From Agrostemma githago (Eukaryota; Streptophyta; Magnoliopsida; Caryophyllales; Caryophyllaceae): 64,000 nt of DNA. The position numbers and the translations under genes were made by a program. This document shows positions 1-7,404 of this stretch, piece by piece. The DNA is taken from NCBI GenBank assembly GCA_958450325.1, contig OY288250.1, positions 44,676,683 through 44,740,682 on the forward strand, read 5' to 3'. Numbering within the stretch: position 1 is the stretch's first letter; each line of letters opens with the position of its first letter. The notes below the pieces were generated by a model. That model worked only from the letters and a program-made list of their open reading frames with translations, was not told where the DNA came from and did no database searches.

Positions 1-1105
1 TCTTGTATTAAGACACCATATTATATTATATTCTTCACTTCTCCTAAAACCCTAGACTACTTTAGGTTAGATTAGATTAGATTTCTGTAGATTAGTCGAT
101 AATTAGTAGTTAATCATAGATTAGCTCTTGTATTAAGGAATTCTTGAAGATCTTCACCAAGCTTGACAACCTTGGATGATTATTTTGGGTTTTCTCTTTA
201 ATACAAGTTCTTATTCTTCCTTCCATCCTCTAGTTTGGTATAATCTTTTTCCCTTTCTCTTAATCTTGTTTATGTTGTTCAAGTTTGAATCTTTAGTTGA
301 TTGTATTGCTCTTGTTCATTGTTATTACTAGTTTGTTTATGTTAGTTTTGTTTTCTTATGTTGATTCATCTTGCTTTTGTTAGTTATAGTTTGATTATGT
401 TAGAGTAGTGTTCTTGCTAGGGTTAGTAAGGCGATTAGGGTGTTGATTGGGTGATTATTGGATTGTTAGAAATGTTGGTGGGAGATTTGGGTTTCCTCTT
501 GGTTTGGTGCACATCACATGTTTGTTGAAATGCTTGAATGACTAAGTAGTTGCGAATGCTTGTTCTTCTTGCCTTTCTCTGGTGGGTGTTAGTTTGTTTG
601 TGGGTTCGGTTCCCTCACTAAGTTGGGAGAGCCCGGTGAGGACGACCCCTAGGTCGGTCTAAGTAGCGAGAGCCCGGATGCGACCTAGGCCACCATAGTG
701 CGCTAGAACCCCGTTTGTCATGTGTGTCGCCGAGATGGGTTCTAGGTGGAACCTCTAGGTGGGTCTAAGTTGCGAGAGCCCGGACCAACCTAGATTACCC
801 TACTACCTCCTTCGCTCTAGTTATCCCTCGACCATTCCGTTACCCCTTTGACCCCGACCTAATCCTAGCCCGTTTTCCTTGTTTGCTTTCTCCTTAGCCA
901 TAGTCTTAGTCTAGCTTTCTAGCTTTCTGCCCTCTCTACCATTCCTAGTTTAGTTTAGCTCGTTGACTTAGTCTCGTATTTGGGCCGACCTAGTCTAGGC
1001 TATACATTACCGTCCCCGTGGATTCGACCCGACTTGCCCTATTTACCGTAGGAATAGCCGGTTATTTTATTGACGGTTGGGATTCCACGACAATACCTTA
1101 CCACC
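1..1105 (+). repeat. Element A 5' LTR, 3' two thirds only
   Basis: Matches 6309 to about 7402 of the second LTR almost base for base. About 550 bp of U3, including the dyad array and TATA box seen at 6100-6302, lie left of the window. Three copies of a GCGAGAGCCCGG-type block occur at 621-636, 661-677 and 766-783. The LTR ends at CCACCA just before the primer-binding site. Confidence 0.9.
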
Positions 1106-1109
1106 AATT

Positions 1110-1127
1110 TAACGCCGTTGCCGGGGA
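1110..1127 (+). other. Primer-binding site of element A, tRNA-Asp type, mutated at its start
   Basis: Reads TAACGCCGTTGCCGGGGA. The intact form in elements C and D is TGGCGCCGTTGCCGGGGA, complementary to the 3' end of plant tRNA-Asp including its CCA. Here the first GG is AA, so pairing with the tRNA terminus is lost. Confidence 0.85.
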
Positions 1128-1363
1128 CGGTGCTAGTTTGGACTTTGTTTTCCTATTTGCATGACTTTGTCTTTGTGTTTGTGTTTTTCTTTTTTTTCTT
1201 TTTGTTACTTTGCTTCTTGTGTGTGTGGGGTTTATTTTTCTCTTGTGTAGTGCCCATAAAGCACTAGGCTTCTCACGTTTGTTCTTAGTCTACAGTTTGT
1301 GCTTAGAGGTGGTGACTATCTTCTTCTTGCAACTTAGAGCCGCTTTAACGGACGGTTGCTAGA

Positions 1364-2710
1364 ATGAGTGGTTTCCAACCGGGTATGAGCTACGATTTTC
1401 GAGCAAGCATGGGGTTTGATCTAAACTCCACACACTCGGGAGCCGATATGAGCTACTCCTCTTCTTCCATGAACCAAAGCTATAACATGATGACTCCTAA
1501 TTACTATCAAGCTTCTTGGGGTAATCAAGATGGGTATGAACTTCAAGGTTATGGAAATGGCTACCAACAAGGGAATGACTATCAATCCTACAATCATGGT
1601 GACTACTACTCGAGTTATCAATGTGAACCCACCATGTACACTCAAGATTCACCTTATGGAAGCCAATACCCCCAAAACCCACCATATTACCCTCCACCCC
1701 AACCACAATATGAACCCCATGACCTACAATACTACCAATCATCCCAACCTCACTACCAACATTATGATGCCCCACCCCTTGGGCATTATCAAGATTTTCA
1801 AGGAGCTCTACAAGACCCCCATGACCACCAATTGCCAAACTTGGAGCTACATCAATCGATGCTTCCAATGCAAAGGAGCCTCCAAGAAACGGCCATTCAA
1901 TTGCAAAAAGAGCAAGAGGAATTAATGGCCCAAATTCGAAGGGGAAACGAGGCGAGGAATGCTCAATTAAATGCGTTATCGGTTCAAACCGTAATGTTTT
2001 TATCCCGAGCATCACAATTAGATGAAGGGTGCCCACTTGAGAAAGAGGAGCATCCTAACCATGAAGCCGCCAATGTAGTTCCCTTTGATAGAGAAGTTTG
2101 CTTTGAAGAACCTCAATCGTCTACCCAAAAAGAGAAGAATGAGGATATTGCTCTTGTTGAAGGCAACATTGGTGAGGAATTGGAGGAGGATAGTGAGTTG
2201 AATGGTTTGGTGGAGTTTGTGAGGTTGTTAGGTGAAATTGATAGCCTCGACTTGCCCATGTCCGAAAAAGTGGATATGCATCAAGAGCCCCTTGTAAGTG
2301 AACCAAGCAATGACTTGGAAGAGATTGAAACCGCCGGTAGAAGTTTCGATTCTCTTCTCCAAGATGATGTGGGGCCGAGTGATGAAGATGGGGAACCACA
2401 ACTTGAGGCAAGTGTGGGGGTGTGCAACGAGGAAATGAGGCCAAAACCGCTTTTTGTGCCTCGTTTCTTGGAGATGAAGCTTGCTTGTGATTGGAGGCGA
2501 TGCTTAGGGAGGAAGAGATCGGTGAAGATCGTAGGATGGATAGACCTCGGAGACAACGTGCAAGATGATGTCGGGTCTTGGAATTCCTACTTCTTGCCTC
2601 CTCCTTGGAGGCCGTGGAGGTTGGCTAGGCTCGAGCGCTTCTTGGGCCTTCACTATGATGTCGTTAGCGCGTTCGACTTGCTCCTCCATGCCCTTGAGGG
2701 CTACGGTTGA
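1364..2710 (+). CDS. Gag-like ORF of element A, 448 aa, conserved C-terminus of unknown role
   Basis: This is the only long ORF of element A, and I do not recognise it as a described domain. Residues 1-150 are rich in Tyr, Gln, Pro and Asn (PNYYQASWGNQ). Residues about 165-205 form a likely coiled coil (LQKEQEELMAQIRR). Residues 220-350 are acidic. The C-terminus holds LACDWRRCLGRKRS, GWIDLGD and finally AFDLLLHALEGYG. The N-terminal QPGMSYDF...FDLN corresponds to QPGTSNNI...FDLNEPP in the Athila gag of element B, so the front derives from gag. The same layout occurs in element C (broken) and element D (intact). No zinc knuckle or capsid block is visible. The ATG at 1364 is the first in frame; gag-like codons continue upstream in other frames, so the start may be secondary. 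Role unknown; RNA or particle binding would be a guess. Confidence 0.75.
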   Translation: MSGFQPGMSYDFRASMGFDLNSTHSGADMSYSSSSMNQSYNMMTPNYYQASWGNQDGYELQGYGNGYQQGNDYQSYNHGDYYSSYQCEPTMYTQDSPYGSQYPQNPPYYPPPQPQYEPHDLQYYQSSQPHYQHYDAPPLGHYQDFQGALQDPHDHQLPNLELHQSMLPMQRSLQETAIQLQKEQEELMAQIRRGNEARNAQLNALSVQTVMFLSRASQLDEGCPLEKEEHPNHEAANVVPFDREVCFEEPQSSTQKEKNEDIALVEGNIGEELEEDSELNGLVEFVRLLGEIDSLDLPMSEKVDMHQEPLVSEPSNDLEEIETAGRSFDSLLQDDVGPSDEDGEPQLEASVGVCNEEMRPKPLFVPRFLEMKLACDWRRCLGRKRSVKIVGWIDLGDNVQDDVGSWNSYFLPPPWRPWRLARLERFLGLHYDVVSAFDLLLHALEGYG

Positions 2711-3019
2711 AGAAGAGTCCACCATCCTAGGTTTGACGGAGTTCCTAAAGAACCGTCGTGTTGTATATTCCCCTCTCCTCTTCCTTAGAGTACTTGTGCT
2801 TGTATTTGTGTGTTTTATCTCTTGATTTTGTTAGTTTTGTGTTATTCTTGTAATATTGGATTGTTGATGAGCGTTGTGAGGGAGAGAATTTGATATTTTG
2901 TTTTTGTTTATTGTGATAGGTGAAGTGAAGATGACTCCTAGAAAGGAGTGGTTAGTGATAGAGCTTGGATCGTGAGTGAGGGAGTCGGTTTTTGGGGTCA
3001 TGGGAGTCATGAAGACTCT

Positions 3020-3183
3020 TCCCGACCGGGAAGAGTGTGTCGTCCCGACCGGGATGGGGCCGTCACGATCGGGATGAGTGTGCCAAAAATCGAGCCTACT
3101 GGGGTGTCATCCCGACCGGGACGAGAGCTTCCCGACCGGGATGAGTGAGACTTCTCGACCGGGACCATCCATCCCGACCGGGA
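3020..3183 (+). promoter_or_regulatory. Internal array of seven TCCCGNNCGGGA dyads, element A
   Basis: Dyads begin at 3020, 3043, 3063, 3110, 3130, 3153 and 3172 (steps 23, 20, 47, 20, 23, 19). Several are perfect (TCCCGACCGGGA); those at 3063 and 3153 have one arm base changed. The last five steps equal those of the LTR array at 6100-6240, although the bases between dyads differ. The symmetric motif suggests a dimeric protein site on one DNA face. Function is inferred. Confidence 0.8.
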
Positions 3184-3237
3184 TGGTCCCCTACTCCTTT
3201 TTGGTGCTTCTTCTTCGACATTTAAGCCCACCTAACC

Positions 3238-3247
3238 ATTATATACC
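3238..3247 (+). promoter_or_regulatory. TATA-like site behind the internal dyad array, element A
   Basis: TTATATACCCCC lies 55-56 bp after the last dyad. The LTR TATA (6295-6302, TATATATACCCC) lies at the same distance from its own array and has the same C-run after it. It may be a second, internal promoter. Confidence 0.5.
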
Positions 3248-3621
3248 CCCACCCAACCTCCCTACCTACCTTGCTCTTATCATACCACCCACATACTTCA
3301 TTTCCATACCTTCACCTCATTTCCTCCTCACTTTAGACCGATATTCACATCAAATCCCACCCCCCTCACACCTTTACCACCTCTACCATGCGGTATTATC
3401 GAGAATGAAGAGGAATAACAATGATGAAGACAAGCTTTGTGCCAATATTGATCTATGAGACGATGGAGCAAGTGAGTTACTAGCCGATTGGTTTTGGTAA
3501 CTATCCTTACTTTTCCGTCTTTTATTGCTTGTTTTCCCCCTTGTTTATCCCCTTCCTTTCTTGTACACTTATGTGTCTTGATGTCATGGTGGCCTTCGAG
3601 GCCTCGGTAGTGGTTTCTCCC

Positions 3622-3843
3622 GACTCCCGACGATGCGATTACGTCGAGAGTCAATCAAAAAACCCAAATTTTACAAGATTTTCACTTTCTTTTTTGAGGA
3701 TTTAGTCGGATTTAGGCGGAATCCGGGCTAGGTTACTTGATTAGACCTAGCCCTCCCCTCCCATTTCCTTTTATTTCCTTCTTTTGTTTCTTCTCCCATC
3801 CATATCTTTTTCTCGTCTCGACCCATGGTGACTTGACTACACC
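3622..3843 (+). other. Three conserved hairpins with like 9-nt loops, element A
   Basis: Hairpin 1 (3622-3652): 11-bp stem with one mismatch, loop ATGCGATTA. Hairpin 2 (3728-3750): CTAGGT/ACCTAG stem plus a U-G pair, loop ACTTGATTA. Hairpin 3 (3827-3843): GGTG/CACC, loop ACTTGACTA. Each has a counterpart in elements C and D with paired stem changes. Sequence 3698 to about 3775 around hairpin 2 is nearly identical in all three elements while most of the interior has diverged. This suggests a selected RNA structure, for example for packaging or dimerisation (inference). Confidence 0.65.
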
Positions 3844-3979
3844 CCGGCCGGACACCTTCTACCTTTTTCTTCACTTTATTCATTGATTTTTAGCATAGTT
3901 AGTTTTATTTTCGTAGTTTCTTTTCTTTTTCTTTTGTCTCTCCACACACTAAAATTGAGCATATGAGGACATTGATCGG

Positions 3980-3995
3980 TTTAAGTGTGGGGGAG
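3980..3995 (+). other. Internal polypurine-tract copy, element A
   Basis: TTTAAGTGTGGGGGAG nearly repeats the true polypurine tract GTTAAGTGTGGGGGAG next to the 3' LTR, 1.76 kb upstream of it. Elements C and D keep it at the equivalent place. It may act as a central plus-strand primer or be a relic of an older 3' end. Confidence 0.6.
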
Positions 3996-5740
3996 CGATA
4001 TTCTAGCATAGTTAGTTTTATTTTCTTAGTTTTTTTCGAAAAAATTCTTTAAAAAAATCCTAAACATTTGAAAATTTTCACAAAAATCAAAAAGATTTTT
4101 CTTTTGTGTGTTTTCCTTTTGTGTCTTTGTGTCGTGTATTTGTTTTGTTGTGTGTTTGCCCTCTTTTCCTTATAGGTTGCTTAAATCGCCGCTAATTTTG
4201 GAGAGCTTTCATGATGTCCGGTAACATCTTCTATCCCTTTTCCTTCTTTGTATCTTGCGGAGTTTGGAGGAGATTGTGATGTTGTGTGCTTGGGTGGAGC
4301 TATGTAAAGTTGTGGTTGATTTGGTGGCTTGTTTGGAAGATCGGGGTGGTGTTTGTGTTGTGTTTGTGTTCGTTTTGTGTTCGTTTTGTGTTGTTTGTGT
4401 TTTGTTTCCTTTGTTTCTTTTCCTCTCGTTTTCGTCATGTCTTTAATTTTGTGATGTGTTGTGTAGTGTGTCATGTGTGTAAATGTTTTTCGAAAACCCG
4501 GTTTAGAGGCTAGAGTGCGAGTGTCTACTTTCCCCTCCTAGTTGTATAAATCGAGTCTTGGACTTTAGCCTAGTAGAATGACCCTAAATCAATGAATTCG
4601 TTGGTCCTTTACCTTGAGTCCACCGAGCTTACTAGGGATTTACTGTGGGATTTGCACTTTTAACCATTATGACCACCCACGGTGTGAAAAGGCCTTGGTT
4701 ACCGAGTCTCGTCCCTTAGGTGACCGTGTTTAGGATTGTTTGATTAGTCCAAGTTCTCCACTTTTTGTGGGTTTGAAGGGAAGGACGCTCCTCGACTCTC
4801 CCATTTCCCTACCTCCTACACATTTCCACACAATAAATTGCAAATTGTTGATTTCTACCTTTCTTGTTATACAATGAAAATGCCAAAAAGCCAAATCTTG
4901 CCAAAAAGGGCAAAGAAAAGAAAAGAAAGAAAAATGAAAGAAAGGAAAGAATGAAGAAAAAGAAAAGGCACAAAAGCCAAAAAGAAAATAGAAAAGAAGA
5001 AAAAGAAATGGCATGGCAACAAACAAATCAAAACGTCGAAAAGAAAGAAAATGCCAAAAGAAAACCCGTCTCACAAAAAGAAATCCCCACAAAAATAAGC
5101 CTTTTTCCAACTTTTGCCATGAAGAGCCTACCAAAGGACCGAGTCCCGAGGAAGGATGATAGCGGCATTAGTCGGTCTTCCCTCATTTTGCATGTTTTCC
5201 ACCTTTTCACTTGGACTAGTTAGGCGGTTTTGGACATGGGACGACCCTCTTGGCTCACGCTAAAGGGGGCGGGGTCTCACTTACCTACAGTGTCGACTAA
5301 CACCGTGGTTCTTCACTTTTCCACTCCGCCGATCGTCCCGTAGTACGTTTTTAGAAAGTTAGGAGGACCTAGGTAAGTTACCAACGTTTCTGTTGCTTTA
5401 TCGTCAAACTATTAGGGTTTATTCCACCTTGGTTTGTATTGCTAGCTTGGGAACGTTGTCACTTACCTCGAGTCCTAAACCGGTGCTTCTTTCACCACTT
5501 TAGAGGGAAGTGGTATTTCTTTTGTTTTGGGTGCAACCGTCTAAGTGTTTGATTGTGTGTTTGTTTGTTCGCGTGTTTTGTGTCCGGTTGCATCCGCGGT
5601 TTTGTCGCAAGACCCGACTTGCCTTGCGGAGTGCACTTTTCCTCTAAGTGCACTCGCGTGAGTTGAAAGGGCGTAGGGTGCGCTAATACCCACTCGGCTA
5701 GTTTAGTAGTTAGTATGTGCTTACTCGAGGGCTAGTAAGG
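3996..5740 (+). other. Non-coding 3' interior of element A
   Basis: No credible coding frame. It holds T-rich and GTTTTGTG-rich stretches (4090-4460), a purine-rich AAAGAAAAG tract (4905-5060) and several blocks shared with elements C and E, such as the CACAGTGTCGAC-like segment near 5280-5300 and the CTTGCCTTGCGGAG block near 5620. The conserved blocks suggest required RNA or DNA sites, not protein. Confidence 0.6.
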
Positions 5741-5757
5741 GTTAAGTGTGGGGGAGT
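5741..5757 (+). other. Polypurine tract of element A
   Basis: GTTAAGTGTGGGGGAGT directly precedes the 3' LTR that starts TGATAAGTG. This is the expected plus-strand primer site. Confidence 0.85.
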
Positions 5758-6099
5758 TGATAAGTGTAGTTTGTAGTGTCTATTTTACTGTGTTTTGGTC
5801 CCATTTTCCTTGTGGAATCGCTCCTTGGGAGCGGTTTATGGATTTCTTATGCTTCCTTTAGTTCGTTTCAGGTTCCCGAGACCGATTTGGAAGAGTTGGA
5901 GCAATTCCGACTCAATACATACACATTTTGGAGCCAACGAAACTATGGAACGATGAGTCGATGCCTTGGAATCGACCCCGAGATCTTGGGACCCAATCCC
6001 GAGCCTTCGAGACCCGATCCCGAGTCCCGAGAATCGGCGAGAAACCCATGAGAGGCAAGGAGGGACCAAAGAGCTCTTAAGGGAGGCCTACAAGACCCA

Positions 6100-6240
6100 T
6101 CCCGTTCGGGATGGCCTCTTCCCGTTCGGGATGGGGTGCGCTTTTGAGGAGGCCACTGTGAGCCCATCCCTGTCGGGACCAACCCGTCCCGATCGGGATG
6201 ACAGGGCCGTCCCGGTCGGGATGATCCGTCCCGGTCGGGA
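6100..6240 (+). promoter_or_regulatory. U3 array of six TCCCGNNCGGGA dyads, element A 3' LTR
   Basis: Dyads begin at 6100, 6120, 6167, 6187, 6210 and 6229, so the steps are 20, 47, 20, 23 and 19. The copy at 6187 (TCCCGATCGGGA) is a perfect palindrome; that at 6167 is imperfect. The array ends 55 bp before the TATA box, a usual place for enhancer or repressor sites in U3. Confidence 0.8.
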
Positions 6241-6294
6241 TGGGCTACAGCTCACCCGCATTGTTTCCTTTCTTCTCCTTTCCACTTGTAACCC

Positions 6295-6302
6295 TATATA
6301 TA
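6295..6302 (+). promoter_or_regulatory. TATA box, element A 3' LTR
   Basis: TATATATA followed by CCCCCCC, just upstream of the TCTTGTATTAAGACACC segment that probably opens the R region. Equivalent sites occur in the LTRs of C, D and E. Confidence 0.7.
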
Positions 6303-7404
6303 CCCCCCCTCTTGTATTAAGACACCATATTATATTATATTATTCACTTCTCCTAAAACTCTAGACTACTTTAGGTTAGATTAGATTAGATTAGTGTAGA
6401 TTAGTCGATAATTAGTAGTTAATCATAGATTAGCTCTTGTATTAAGGAATTCTTGAAGATCTTCACCAAGCTTGACAACCTTGGATGATTATTTTGGGTT
6501 TTCTCTTTAATACAAGTTCTTATTCTTCCTTCCATCCTCTAGTTTGGTATAATTCTTTTCCCTTTCTCTTAATCTTGTTTATGTTGTTCAAGTTTGAATC
6601 TTTAGTTGATTGTATTGTTCTTGTTCATTGTTATTACTAGTTTGTTTGTGTTAGTTTTGTTTTCTTATGTTGATTCATCTTGCTTTTGTTAGTTATAGTT
6701 TGATTATGTTAGAGTAGTGTTCTTGCTAGGGTTAGTAAGGCGATTAGGGTGTTGATTGGGTGATTAATGGATTGTTAGAGATGTTGGTGGGAGATTTGGG
6801 TTTCCTCTTGGTTTGGTGCACATCACATGTTTGTTGAAATGCTTGAATGACTAAGTAGTTGCGAATGCTTGTTCTTCTTGCCTTTCTCTTGTGGGTGTTA
6901 GTTTGTTTGTGGGTTCGTTTCCCTCACTAAGTTGCGAGAGCCCGGTGAGGACGACCCCTAGGTCGGTCTAAGTAGCGAGAGCCCGGATGCGACCTAGGCC
7001 ACCATAGTGCGCTAGAACCCCGTTTGTCATGTGTGTCGCCGAGATGGGTTCTAGGTGGAACCTCTAGGTGGGTCTAAGTTGCGAGAGCCCGGACCAACCT
7101 AGATTACCCTACTACCTCCTTCGCTCTAGTTATCCCTCGACCATTCCGTTACCCCTTTGACCCCGACCTAATCCTAGCCCGTTTTCCTTGTTTGCTTTCT
7201 CCTTAGCATAGTCTTAGTCTAGCTTTCTCCCCTCTCTACCATTCCTAGTTTAGTTTAGCTCGTTGACTTAGTCTCGTATTTGGGCCGACCTAGTCTAGGC
7301 TATACATTACCGTCCCCGTGGATTCGACCCGACTTGCCCTATCTACCGTAGGAATAGCCGGTTATTTTATTGACGGTTGGGATTCCACGACAAATCCTTA
7401 CCAT

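Larger units (their letters stand above)
1..7404 (+). mobile_element. Element A, Athila-like non-autonomous LTR retrotransposon (5' end outside window)
   Basis: Two long direct repeats (1-1105 and 5758-7404) flank a 4.6-kb interior with a tRNA-Asp type primer-binding site after the first repeat and a polypurine tract before the second. The interior has one gag-like ORF (1364-2710) and no protease, reverse transcriptase, RNase H or integrase, so the element depends on enzymes supplied by others. The order is LTR, PBS, ORF, dyad array, TATA-like site, three hairpins, a purine-tract copy, non-coding sequence, polypurine tract, LTR. It interrupts the minus-strand pol of Tat1 at about 7404. The two LTR copies differ at few positions where both are visible, which suggests a fairly recent insertion. 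The large-derivative (LARD-like) label is inference; the Athila affinity rests on the PBS and on a gag-related N-terminus. Confidence 0.85.
5758..7404 (+). repeat. Element A 3' LTR
   Basis: Starts TGATAAGTGTAG after the polypurine tract and ends near CCTTACCA at 7402-7404, where Tat1 pol sequence resumes. About 1.65 kb. It carries the U3 dyad array (6100-6240), a TATA box (6295-6302) and, downstream, the repeated GCGAGAGCCCGG blocks (near 6934, 6974 and 7082). The exact last base is uncertain because the left flank is outside the window, so the target duplication cannot be seen. Confidence 0.9.

Noticed and set aside
1110..1127. tRNA-Asp gene fragment
   Set aside because: Only the 18 bases of the primer-binding site match; no tRNA body, at this or the other PBS sites.
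2948..3231. Short ORFs on both strands over the dyad arrays (also near 6088-6285, 23434-23652, 34538-34975, 62769-63014)
   Set aside because: They translate the palindromic repeats into Arg/Pro/Gly/Asp strings in several frames; no start context or conservation of protein.
4864..5223. Lys-rich ORF in element A interior (and mirrored ORFs in C and E)
   Set aside because: Translation of an AAAGAAAAG purine tract; frame not kept between elements.
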